From positions 1-21,810 of the forward strand of contig CAJMLD010000006.1 of NCBI GenBank assembly GCA_905214175.1: a stretch of DNA of 21,810 nt, written 5' to 3'. Below, one piece after another: positions 7,985 to 14,979 of this stretch; the stretch's first letter is position 1; every line of letters starts with the position of its first letter. The position numbers were made by a program, and so were the translations under genes. The stretch comes from an uncultured bacterium (GTDB taxonomy: Bacteria > Actinomycetota > Coriobacteriia > Coriobacteriales > Atopobiaceae). The notes beneath the pieces are model-generated. The model did no database searches. It was not told the origin of the DNA and was given only the letters and a program-made list of their open reading frames with translations.

Positions 7985-8854
7985 ATGAACGCAAAGGACC
8001 TTATTCTCTACAGGCGTGAGGGCGCGTACATCCCGCGCGTCGCAGCCGTGCACGACCTGTGCGGATACGGCAAGTGCTCGCTGGGCATCGCCATCCCCGT
8101 GCTCTCTGCGGCGGGGTGCGACGTGTGCCCCGTGCCCACGTCGCTCTTCTCGGCGCACACCAAGTTCCCCACGTTCTATATGCACGATACGACGCCAATA
8201 CTCGGCGACTACCTGGACGCCTGGGCTAAGGAAGGCATCGAGCTTGATGCGATTTACTCCGGGTTTCTGGGCTCTGCGGCTCAGGTGGGCGCCATTCAGC
8301 GACTGTACCGCGAGCACCCGCGGGCGCTGCGCGTTGTCGACCCGGTAATGGGCGACGGTGGCAAGATGTACCCCACGTACACGGTTGAGCTGTGCGAGAA
8401 GATGCGCGAGCTGGTGAGTGGGGCGGACATTCTCACCCCCAACCTCACCGAGGCGCACCTGCTCACCGGCCTGCCATACCGCGGGCAGGATCTTTCGCAG
8501 GCCGAGGTCGAGCGGCATGCGGCCCAGCTTGTGGGTATGGGCGCTCGTCTCGTCGTGGTGAAGGGCGTAGTTCGTGGCGACGGCCTTATCAGGAATTACA
8601 TCGCTGGCGAGAAGGTCGACCTAGTAGAGGTTGTGGGCGAGCAGCTGCCGTTCATGATCCACGGGACCGGCGACCTGTTTGCCTCGGCGCTCACCGGAGC
8701 CGTGATGTGCGGGCGCAGCGTCTACGACGCGGTGGCGTTTGCCACGGACTTCGTGCGGGATGCCATGCGCATCACGCGGCTGCAGCCGGATAACGAGGTG
8801 CGCGGGGTGTCGTTCGAGAGCCTGTTGGGGCAGGTCGCGGCACTGGTGGGGTAA
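7985..8854 (+). CDS. pdxY: Pyridoxal/pyridoxamine kinase (PdxY/PdxK-like)
   Basis: The 289-residue product belongs to the ribokinase-like superfamily. It phosphorylates the 5'-hydroxyl of B6 vitamers in salvage to pyridoxal phosphate. Visible markers are AAVHDLCGYGKCSLGIAIPVL near the N-terminus (cut here by a Leu-Cys-Gly-Tyr-Gly loop), VVDPVMGDGGKMY, LTPNLTEAHLLTG, and the anion-hole and catalytic-base motif HGTGDLFASAL near 226-236. These match the pyridoxamine kinase group common in Firmicutes and Coriobacteriia. The start ATG 7985 has GAGAGG upstream. It is one of only two plus-strand genes here, transcribed away from purE. Which vitamer is preferred cannot be told from sequence. Confidence 0.92.
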   Translation: MNAKDLILYRREGAYIPRVAAVHDLCGYGKCSLGIAIPVLSAAGCDVCPVPTSLFSAHTKFPTFYMHDTTPILGDYLDAWAKEGIELDAIYSGFLGSAAQVGAIQRLYREHPRALRVVDPVMGDGGKMYPTYTVELCEKMRELVSGADILTPNLTEAHLLTGLPYRGQDLSQAEVERHAAQLVGMGARLVVVKGVVRGDGLIRNYIAGEKVDLVEVVGEQLPFMIHGTGDLFASALTGAVMCGRSVYDAVAFATDFVRDAMRITRLQPDNEVRGVSFESLLGQVAALVG

Positions 8855-8906
8855 GCGCGGCGGCGGACCGGCGTGGGCCTCCCGGCGGCCGTGGGCTTCT
8901 CACTGA

Positions 8907-8977
8907 TGCCGCTGATTCTCGCCGGTTAGGAATTTTCCGAACGGTTAGCCTGCCTTAAACGGCGAAATCCCGCGGCA
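8907..8977. repeat. Imperfect palindromic repeat, copy A
   Basis: A 71-bp element with inverted ends: TGCCGC (8907-8912) pairs with GCGGCA (8972-8977), GATT with AATC, and CGCCG (8920-8924) with CGGCG (8960-8964). The middle contains GGAATTTTCC and CCGAACGG. Homology to copy C covers at least 92 bp (8891-8982 against 10255-10346), with about 8 mismatches and no gaps. Weaker similarity reaches back to the pdxY stop. On the minus strand it encodes MPRDFAV-stop, almost identical to the C-terminus of the neighbouring gene. Confidence 0.85.
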
Positions 8978-8987
8978 TGACGGGACT

Positions 8988-9039
8988 TGCCGCGGATTCC
9001 GAACGGTTAGCCCGCCTTAAACAGCGAACTCCCGCGGCA
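8988..9039. repeat. Palindromic repeat, copy B, with internal deletion
   Basis: This copy has the same ends (TGCCGC at 8988-8993, GCGGCA at 9034-9039) and the shared TCCGAACGGTTAG core, but lacks 19 nt of the left half. It is 10 bp from copy A, so A and B form a tandem pair with a period of 62 bp between equivalent stop codons. Copy B overlaps the 3' end of the AbiEi-like gene: the stop codon at 9017-9019 and the last seven codons lie inside it. Confidence 0.8.
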
Positions 9040-10033
9040 TCTCCGTTGACGCCAACCGTCGGGGTACGCCGTAGCGCTCGAGCAGCTCTTTGAAGAACGG
9101 GCGATTCTTTGCCTCCTCAAAGCTGAACCGTATGATTGACGCACCGTACAACGTGAGACGGGACTCCCGTCGTCGCTCGGCGAGCAGCGCCCTGCCAGAG
9201 ACCTTCTCGCCAGCGCTTCCGCGCTCGGCATACTTTGCCGCACCGTCGAGCTCGCCAAATATGGGCCGCACCACACCCGTTTCCCAAGCGTAGTCAACCC
9301 TGAACTCGCACCCAGGACGCGACGGGTCTTCCACAGGAACCTGCAGCTCTGGCACGCAAAACCCCAGCTCAATCATGATTCCGCGAGCAACCGACTCTCC
9401 GCCATTCTCAGAGCGTCCATCCGCCCAGCCAATGGTTTGAAGCGCCTGCCGAGAACCGCGCGCATGCGGCTGGGCCCGCACAAAGTTTGCAAGGTCTTCT
9501 CGCGAAAGGCCGTAGTCGCGAAGCGCGGAATCCGCAACGGCAAGACCTGCCGGTAGGGGAAGCGTTCGCAAGCAGTCCGCAATGGTCCTCTCCAATGACG
9601 TTACCTTTACACCCGACACAACCTCGGTTTTCTCGTCATCGTCCGGACGCATGCGGTGCCTTACCACGTACTTGCTTCGGCGCCCCTTGCCACCCCTTGT
9701 ATCCAGTGCGTGGACAACGGAGGGGTCAGGTTCGGAAACTTGCAAGCCATGGACTATCGCTGCAGAAGTCCCGCAGAACACCCAACCCGGATGCAGTGCG
9801 GCGACGGCCCTCACTACGTGAAGGGCCTGTGTTGCTGGCGAGAGGGACCTCCAATACGAGGCCCTTGCATACACGTGCGGATGCGGCGCCACCACGTCGC
9901 CCGCTTCCGCACGGCGATCAAGAAGCCTCTTCGTTCGATCGCTTTTCACACAGAGACACATGCTCCGCGCTTCCGCCGCGTCGAGCGCCTCCTCAACCTC
10001 TTCCTGCACCGAATGCCAGTACCCTCTGCTCAC
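9017..10033 (-). CDS. AbiEi-like protein with DUF559/Vsr-like nuclease-type C-terminal domain
   Basis: The product is 338 residues from GTG 10033, chosen because GGAGGGGG lies 5 nt upstream. A TTG at 10099 would add 22 residues but has no good ribosome site. The N-terminal half has an AbiEi-type layout: a winged-helix segment (RTKRLLDRRAEAGDVV...HVYAR), then a region with GTSAAIVHGL and TSLERTIADCLR. The C-terminal part resembles DUF559/very-short-patch-repair folds, with candidate PD-(D/E)XK residues Glu213 (GESVAR), Asp247 (FRVDYAW), Glu261 and Asp263 (GELDG), and Lys267 (AAKY). Such proteins are often annotated as type IV antitoxins, but no AbiEii-type toxin gene lies beside it. Its last codons (MPREFAV) come from a palindromic repeat, and repeats lie on both sides. 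Toxin-antitoxin, defence or regulatory roles are all open. Confidence 0.75.
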   Translation of the reverse strand: MSRGYWHSVQEEVEEALDAAEARSMCLCVKSDRTKRLLDRRAEAGDVVAPHPHVYARASYWRSLSPATQALHVVRAVAALHPGWVFCGTSAAIVHGLQVSEPDPSVVHALDTRGGKGRRSKYVVRHRMRPDDDEKTEVVSGVKVTSLERTIADCLRTLPLPAGLAVADSALRDYGLSREDLANFVRAQPHARGSRQALQTIGWADGRSENGGESVARGIMIELGFCVPELQVPVEDPSRPGCEFRVDYAWETGVVRPIFGELDGAAKYAERGSAGEKVSGRALLAERRRESRLTLYGASIIRFSFEEAKNRPFFKELLERYGVPRRLASTEMPREFAV

Positions 10034-10099
10034 GCTTGCCCCCTCCGGCCATTTTGGTGAGCTACTTGTACCAATTCCGGAGGGGTCATTTTCTGACAA

Positions 10100-10270
10100 C
10101 TGTCTGACAGCTAACTTCCACGCAGGTCAGGTAGGCCGTTTTTTCCTCTTGTCCCAAGGGGATTCTGTAAGCGGTAGCACACTAGCCGCGAGAGGCGACT
10201 GGGCTAATGTGCCGAGAAGTGCAGTGAGCCGGACGCGCTGAGGCGGGTCCGTTGGTGGGCCTCTCGGTGA
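10100..10270. other. Upstream region of the AbiEi-like gene
   Basis: There is no gene here. An 11-bp palindrome CTGTCAGACAG lies at 10101-10111 (minus reading), close to the TTG at 10099. A TTGTCA hexamer follows, but I cannot match it to a good -10. GCGC...GGCGG...GTGGGCCTC around 10235-10263 is similar to 8855-8881, just after the pdxY stop, which suggests the repeat homology is longer than the 92-bp core. Confidence 0.4.
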
Positions 10271-10341
10271 TGCCGCTGATTCTCGCCGGTTAGGAATTTT
10301 CCGAACGGTTAGGGACCCTTAAACGGCGAAATCCCGCGGCA
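10271..10341. repeat. Imperfect palindromic repeat, copy C
   Basis: Same length and ends as copy A (TGCCGC 10271-10276, GCGGCA 10336-10341). It lies between the membrane-protein gene stop at 10353 and the AbiEi-like gene. In the middle, A has CCTG where C has GGAC, giving an AGGGTCCCT dyad in C only. On minus it reads LPRDFAV-stop, so the in-frame tail is kept although no gene enters it. Confidence 0.85.
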
Positions 10342-10352
10342 GGACGCGACGC

Positions 10353-11225
10353 CTACTTCCCGCTGCTGGCCGACGCATCTCCGGACTCGCTGCTCGTCTC
10401 CGCATCGCTCCCCGTCGAGCCGCCCGTGAGGTCATTCAGAATCGCAACCGGCGTAAACGACGTGGTGACCTGGTCGCGCAGCTCCTCCTCAAGCGTCTCG
10501 TCCACACCCGTAATGTTGCAGTTAAAGTTCACGCCCGTGGAGCTCTGCGTTTTGGACCACACAAACGTGATGAACGAGGTCACGTCGCCGGTGGGCTTGA
10601 GGAACCCAAAGAGCTGCGACGTCTTGAACTTGCCGTTCTCGTCCATGTGCACATTCACGTGGTAGATAACGGTGTTGATATTGGGGTTGAGCAGGCAGTT
10701 CACCGAGAAAGCCGAGGCCTGCACCTGCGAGCCGGCAAAGCACTCGAGCGCATCCTCCGAGCTTGTATCAATTACGGTCACCTCGACGGTACCGGTGTTC
10801 TCGTCCGCCTCCTGCACCGAGAAGTCCTCGGGGAACTGCGTGAAGCCGTTGCCCCACTCGACACCGCCACGCAGCGCCGACGCCACCGTGGCAACCGTCA
10901 CGTTGTGAGCAAGGTCTGCGGTGTTGGAGCGACGCACCACGCCAAAAATGACCTGCCCGACTACAACGATCACGAGAAAGACCAGCACAAAGCCAACGGC
11001 CGTCTTCGCGATGACCTTGCCCACGTTGGAGCCGGAGGGGTCGTCTGCGGAAAGCGGGTCGATGTCGACGCCAGCGCCCTTCTCCTTGCGGCGTCTGCGC
11101 TCGCGACGGGCTACCTCCTCGTTGGAGTGGCCCGTCTCGTCGACGGTTTCGAAGAGCTTCTCAGCCTCGTCGCCGGTAAGGGCATTGGTCTGGCGGCGGG
11201 CCATCTCGTTGTTCGACTTAGCCAT
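10353..11225 (-). CDS. Membrane-anchored protein of unknown function
   Basis: The product has 290 residues and I do not recognise it. Residues 1-70 are charged and probably cytoplasmic, with a basic RRERRRRKEKG block at 40-50. A single transmembrane helix spans about 72-97. The remaining 190 residues, probably extracellular, show a beta-rich pattern with cysteines at 162, 177 and 236. The last 25 residues are Ser/Gly/Asp-rich and low complexity. The start ATG 11225 has GGAG 5 nt upstream and overlaps the Nudix gene stop by 8 nt (ATGGCTAA), so translation is probably coupled. The gene closes the purA-purD-nudix run. A pattern of helix plus exported domain could mean a cell-envelope or secretion accessory role, but nothing in the sequence decides this. 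Confidence 0.85.
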   Translation of the reverse strand: MAKSNNEMARRQTNALTGDEAEKLFETVDETGHSNEEVARRERRRRKEKGAGVDIDPLSADDPSGSNVGKVIAKTAVGFVLVFLVIVVVGQVIFGVVRRSNTADLAHNVTVATVASALRGGVEWGNGFTQFPEDFSVQEADENTGTVEVTVIDTSSEDALECFAGSQVQASAFSVNCLLNPNINTVIYHVNVHMDENGKFKTSQLFGFLKPTGDVTSFITFVWSKTQSSTGVNFNCNITGVDETLEEELRDQVTTSFTPVAILNDLTGGSTGSDAETSSESGDASASSGK

Positions 11226-12072
11226 CAAGCTCCCCCTCGCCTGCGGGGTCATTCACAGGACCGGCAGCCTCACCAGGCGCAAGGCGGTGCGCAATTGCGT
11301 CGCAGATAAGAGCGCCCACCACGGTCTTGACGTCCTCGATCCTACCGTCGAGAACCGCATCGACCAGCTCGGAGAGGTCGACAAGATCCACGTTGATAAA
11401 CTCGTCGGCGTCGGGGCTCGACTGGTGATAGCTCAGGCCCGTTGCCATGTAGAGGTGAATGAGCTCGTCGCAGAAGCCGTCGGACGTGGCAATGGTGGTG
11501 AGGTAGGCCATCTTCTCGGCCTGCATGCCGGTCTCCTCGGCAAGCTCACGATGCGCCGCGTCGAGCGGGTCCTCACCGGGGTCAAGCTTGCCCGCGGGAA
11601 TCTCAACCGTCACGCGGTCGAGCGCCGTACGGAACTGGCGCACCAGACAGATGCGTCCCTCGTCCGTGAGCGCGACAATCGCCACGGCGCCGGGATGGCG
11701 CACAACATCGCGTACGGCAGTGCGACCGTCGGGGAGCTTCACGCGGAGGCGGTTGACGTTGAAGATGCGCCCGGTCCAGGCAACGTCCTCGGAGACAGGA
11801 TGCTCTTCCAGGCTGGCGTCGCGCGGGTCGTCCTCACCCAGCACCAGGTCGCGTGCCTGGGGAACGCCCGAGACGTGGTCCTGGCTCGAGCGGTCGCCGT
11901 CAAAGGTGAGGTCGTCGGCCGCGGAACGCATGTCCGCGGTCGCCGAGCGAAGGTCGTCCACCGTAGGAACCGCCTCGACGTACTGGGGGCGAATCTGCGA
12001 ATCGTCCGCAGGGGCGCCCTCGTAGGAGTACTCCTCGCCCATCTCGTCGCCCGTGTCCTGCTCCCGTGCCAC
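11218..12072 (-). CDS. Nudix hydrolase, ADP-ribose pyrophosphatase type
   Basis: The product has 284 residues. The Nudix box is intact at 161-183 (G-x5-E-x7-R-E-x2-E-E-x-G: GKLDPGE...RELAEETG). The context before it (TGRIFNVNRLRVKLPDGR, RHPGAVAIVAL, VRQFR) is that of NudF-type ADP-ribose pyrophosphatases, which split ADP-ribose to AMP and ribose-5-phosphate. The family is usually about 180-210 residues. Here the first 90 residues are an acidic, low-complexity extension with no visible domain. Start GTG 12072 has GGAGG 9 nt upstream; ATG 12042 (MGEEYSYEG) would shorten the extension only a little. The C-terminus is also acidic and Gly/Pro-rich. It sits 52 bp after purD and overlaps the next gene by 8 nt. 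Substrate preference is inferred from motif context only. Confidence 0.9.
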   Translation of the reverse strand: MAREQDTGDEMGEEYSYEGAPADDSQIRPQYVEAVPTVDDLRSATADMRSAADDLTFDGDRSSQDHVSGVPQARDLVLGEDDPRDASLEEHPVSEDVAWTGRIFNVNRLRVKLPDGRTAVRDVVRHPGAVAIVALTDEGRICLVRQFRTALDRVTVEIPAGKLDPGEDPLDAAHRELAEETGMQAEKMAYLTTIATSDGFCDELIHLYMATGLSYHQSSPDADEFINVDLVDLSELVDAVLDGRIEDVKTVVGALICDAIAHRLAPGEAAGPVNDPAGEGELDG

Positions 12073-12124
12073 CGCTGTGTGCCTCCAAATACGTTGATTG
12101 CTGCGTTGTGTGAGCGCGCCTGTG

Positions 12125-13420
12125 CTAGCCGTTGCTGCGGGGAAGAACCGCCTTGGCGCCTATGTCGTGCCGCATGGTCTTGCCCTCAAAGTCGATGAGG
12201 TCGCAGGCAGCGTACGCCTGGCGTCGGGCCTCCTCGAAGGTTGGCGCCACAGCCGTCACGTCCAGCACGCGGCCACCGGCCGTGACCAGCTGTCCGTTGG
12301 CGTCGATCGCGGTACCGGCGTGGTAGACGGTAACGCCGTCCAGCGCCTCCGCGCGATCGATGCCCGTGATGGCCTTGCCCTTCTCGTAGCTTCCAGGGTA
12401 GCCCGCGCTAGTGAGAACCACCGATACGGCCCAATCGTCGTCCCACGTGACCATATGGGGCGAGAGGGTCCCCTCGTCACAAGCGAGAAAGACGTCGATG
12501 AGGTCTGCCTGCATGCGCGGCAGGACCACCTGGGTCTCGGGGTCGCCAAAGCGCGCGTTGAACTCAAGCACCTTGGGGCCGTCCTTGGTAAGCATGAAGC
12601 CACCGTACAAGCAGCCGGAGTACGTGATGCCCTCGGCGCGAAGCTCGTCGACCACGCGCTGCTCGATGGCAACCATGGCAGCGTGCTCTTCGGGGGTGAC
12701 CATGGGAACGGGCGAGTAGACGCCCATGCCGCCGGTGTTGGGGCCCTTGTCGCCATCGAGGGCGCGCTTGTGGTCCTGCGCGGTGGCAAGCGGCACCAGA
12801 GTAGTGCCGTCAGTGAGCGCGAGAAGCGAGCACTCGGGACCGTCGAGGGTCTCCTCCACAATCACCGTGGCCCCCGCCTCGCCAAAGCGGCCCGAGAAGC
12901 ACTCGCGCACGCCCGCCAGGGCTTCCTCGGTGTTCTTCGCCACGATGACGCCCTTGCCTGCGGCCAGGCCGTCGGCCTTCACCACGCAGGGACCATCGAG
13001 ACGACGAACGTACTCCTCACAGGGCTCCTGCTCGGTGAAGGAGCGCCAGGCCGCAGTGGGCACGCCGGCGCGGGCCATGACCTGCTTGGCGAACTTCTTG
13101 GAGCCCTCCATGCGCGCAGCGGAGGCGTTGGGCCCAAAGCAGGCGATGCCGGCCGAGCGCACGGCATCTGCAACGCCATCCACAAGCGGCGCCTCCGGCC
13201 CAATAACAACAAGGTCAATGCCGTTCTCGCGGGCGAAATTTGCCACGTCGACGGGCGAGCTCTGGTCAACGGGTGCAACCTGAGCCATGGCATCCATGCC
13301 ACCGTTGCCCGGTGCCACCCAGAGCCTGCCCGCGCGGGGTGACTCGGCAAGCTTGGCGAGAAGCGCGTGCTCGCGTCCGCCTGCGCCCAGGAGAAGAATA
13401 TTGACCTTAGAATCGCCCAC
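12125..13420 (-). CDS. purD: Phosphoribosylamine-glycine ligase (GAR synthetase)
   Basis: The 431-residue product has the normal PurD length and catalyses the ATP-dependent second step of purine synthesis. The N-terminal domain starts KVNILLLGAGGREHALLAKL and carries VAPGNGG. The ATP-grasp domain shows VVKADGLAAGKGV, DHKRALDGDKGPNTGGMG (the family signature is GPNTGGMG) and EFNARFGDPETQ, with metal-binding Glu and Asn. The C-terminal PurD domain has GYPGSYEKGKAI and an HAGT motif. Start GTG 13420 follows GAGGGATGACAC. It lies 66 bp after purA, with a GC hairpin between them, and before the Nudix gene. Together with purF, purM and purN elsewhere in the window it covers steps 1, 2, 3 and 5 of the pathway. 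Confidence 0.97.
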   Translation of the reverse strand: MGDSKVNILLLGAGGREHALLAKLAESPRAGRLWVAPGNGGMDAMAQVAPVDQSSPVDVANFARENGIDLVVIGPEAPLVDGVADAVRSAGIACFGPNASAARMEGSKKFAKQVMARAGVPTAAWRSFTEQEPCEEYVRRLDGPCVVKADGLAAGKGVIVAKNTEEALAGVRECFSGRFGEAGATVIVEETLDGPECSLLALTDGTTLVPLATAQDHKRALDGDKGPNTGGMGVYSPVPMVTPEEHAAMVAIEQRVVDELRAEGITYSGCLYGGFMLTKDGPKVLEFNARFGDPETQVVLPRMQADLIDVFLACDEGTLSPHMVTWDDDWAVSVVLTSAGYPGSYEKGKAITGIDRAEALDGVTVYHAGTAIDANGQLVTAGGRVLDVTAVAPTFEEARRQAYAACDLIDFEGKTMRHDIGAKAVLPRSNG

Positions 13421-13449
13421 GTGTCATCCCTCGTTTCTCGCAATGGCAT

Positions 13450-13476
13450 GACGCGCCCGGACGATCCGGGCGCGTC
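13450..13476. other. Perfect GC hairpin between purA and purD
   Basis: GACGCGCCCGG (13450-13460) pairs perfectly with CCGGGCGCGTC (13466-13476) around a 5-nt loop. It begins 10 nt after the purA stop. No U-tract follows in either direction, so it may act as a pause or RNA-processing site rather than a standard terminator. The purD ribosome site lies beyond it. Confidence 0.6.
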
Positions 13477-13486
13477 GGCATGTTAT

Positions 13487-14767
13487 CTAGTCCCAGTAGC
13501 GATTGATGGTCTGCTCGCGGTCGGGCCCCACCGTGATGATGGAGATGCGCACGCCCGCCAGCTGCTCGAGGAAGTCGATGTAGTCCTTGGCCTCGCGCGG
13601 GAGCTGGTAGAAGTTGCGCACGCCAGAGATGTCGCACTTCCAGCCAGGCAGGGTCTCGTAGACGGGCTTGGCGTGGTAGAAGACAGACTGGTGCTCGGGA
13701 ACGGTGGTGTAACGCTTGCCGTCGCACTCGTAGGCAACGCAGACCTTGATCTCGTCCAGGCAGCCAAGGACATCGAGCTTGGTGATAGCCAGGTCGGTGA
13801 GGCCGTTCACGCGGGCCGCGTAGTTCACGACCACGGCGTCATACCAGCCGCAACGACGCTTGCGGCCAGTGGTCACGCCATACTCGTGGCCAACCTCGCC
13901 AAGCTTGTCGCCCACCTCATCGAAGAGCTCCGTGGGGAACGGGCCCGAGCCAACGCGCGTGAGATAGGCCTTGGCAACGCCAAGCACGCGGTCGATGCGG
14001 GTGGGGCCAACGCCAGAGCCCGTCACGGCGCCGCCGGCGGTGCAGTTGGAGGAGGTCACGAAGGGGTAGGTGCCGTGGTCGATGTCGAGCATGGTGGCCT
14101 GAGCGCCCTCGAAGAGGATGTTCTTGCCGGCCTCGAGCTGCTCGTTGAGGAACAGCGAGCTCTCCACGATGTACGGGCGGATGCGCTCGGCGTAGGGCAG
14201 GTAGGTCTCGCAAATCTGGTCCACCGTGTAGGTGGGCAGCTCGTAGACCTTCTCGAGGATGGGGTTGGTGTAGGCAAGGGCCGCCTCGAGCTTCTCGCGG
14301 AAGATCTTCTCGTCCAGCATGTCCTGAATGCGCAGGCCGGTGCGGTTCATCTTGTCCATGTAGCAGGGGCCAACGCCGCGCTTGGTGGTGCCAATGAGGT
14401 TCTTGCCGAGCTTCTTCTCGTGCGCGCCGTCAAGGTCCTTGTGGTACGGCATCACGATGTGGGCGTTGCCGGAGATCTTGAGGTCCTTGCAGGAGATGCC
14501 CTGAGCCTCGAGCGTATCAATCTCGCCGAGAAGTACCTCGGGGTCGACAATGCAGCCGTTGCCAATCACGGGGTAGACGCCCTGGTACATGACGCCAGAG
14601 GGAACCTGGTGAAGGGCGAGCTTGTGGCCGCCGGCAATAACCGTGTGGCCTGCGTTGGCTCCGCCGGCGTAACGGCAGACAACGTCGAACTCGCCGGAAA
14701 TGAGGTCTGTCACCTTACCCTTGCCCTCGTCGCCCCACTGCGTACCCACGAGAACTGATGCAGGCAT
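13487..14767 (-). CDS. purA: Adenylosuccinate synthetase
   Basis: The 426-residue product joins IMP and aspartate using GTP, the first step from IMP to AMP. The P-loop GDEGKGK is at 12-18, with catalytic Asp13 and His41 (GGANAGHTV). Further signatures are GTTKRGVGP, EGAQATMLDIDHGTYPFVTSSN, and the guanine-specificity motif TKLD (LAITKLDVL). Start ATG 14767 has GAGGGGG 4-5 nt upstream. A TATACT -10 box lies 70 nt upstream, so purA probably heads its own transcript with purD, the Nudix gene and the membrane protein. Confidence 0.98.
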   Translation of the reverse strand: MPASVLVGTQWGDEGKGKVTDLISGEFDVVCRYAGGANAGHTVIAGGHKLALHQVPSGVMYQGVYPVIGNGCIVDPEVLLGEIDTLEAQGISCKDLKISGNAHIVMPYHKDLDGAHEKKLGKNLIGTTKRGVGPCYMDKMNRTGLRIQDMLDEKIFREKLEAALAYTNPILEKVYELPTYTVDQICETYLPYAERIRPYIVESSLFLNEQLEAGKNILFEGAQATMLDIDHGTYPFVTSSNCTAGGAVTGSGVGPTRIDRVLGVAKAYLTRVGSGPFPTELFDEVGDKLGEVGHEYGVTTGRKRRCGWYDAVVVNYAARVNGLTDLAITKLDVLGCLDEIKVCVAYECDGKRYTTVPEHQSVFYHAKPVYETLPGWKCDISGVRNFYQLPREAKDYIDFLEQLAGVRISIITVGPDREQTINRYWD

Positions 14768-14836
14768 TGTTCCCCCTCAAAAGAGTGTGATAGATTGGGC
14801 GGCCGGCGCTTGGCACACGGCGCCCCTAACCACGCA

Positions 14837-14842
14837 AGTATA
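14837..14842 (-). promoter_or_regulatory. Candidate -10 box upstream of purA
   Basis: TATACT on the minus strand in the 212-bp gap between dnaB and purA. No convincing -35 hexamer lies at 16-18 nt. Transcription from here would leave a leader of roughly 60 nt before purA. Confidence 0.45.
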
Positions 14843-14932
14843 CGGCATGGTCAGCGGTTATCGTGAGCCATACAACAGGGTCCGGAAACATCCCACAGCC
14901 CAAACAAGTACGGCAAAGTACACGCCATCCCC

Positions 14933-14957
14933 GCAGCGGGCGCTCTGCCCGCGCTGC
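14933..14957 (-). other. GC hairpin after dnaB
   Basis: Arms GCAGC/GCTGC and GGGC/GCCC form a 9-bp stem with a 2-nt bulge and a 5-nt loop, starting about 23 nt after the dnaB stop. No U-tract follows, so it is at best a weak or factor-assisted terminator between dnaB and the purA promoter. Confidence 0.45.
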
Positions 14958-14979
14958 AGCGGCTAGAGGGGCGCGGGCG

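Noticed and set aside
8891..9039. CRISPR-like array from the tandem repeat copies
   Set aside because: Only three copies, two of them 10 bp apart and one 1.2 kb away; they differ in length and there are no regular spacers or cas genes.
10034..10099. Longer start (TTG 10099) for the AbiEi-like gene
   Set aside because: No Shine-Dalgarno at useful spacing, while GTG 10033 has GGAGGGGG 5 nt upstream. The extra 22 residues are low-complexity.
8891..10346. Composite transposon or IS
   Set aside because: No transposase or integrase frame lies between the repeats, and no target duplication is evident.
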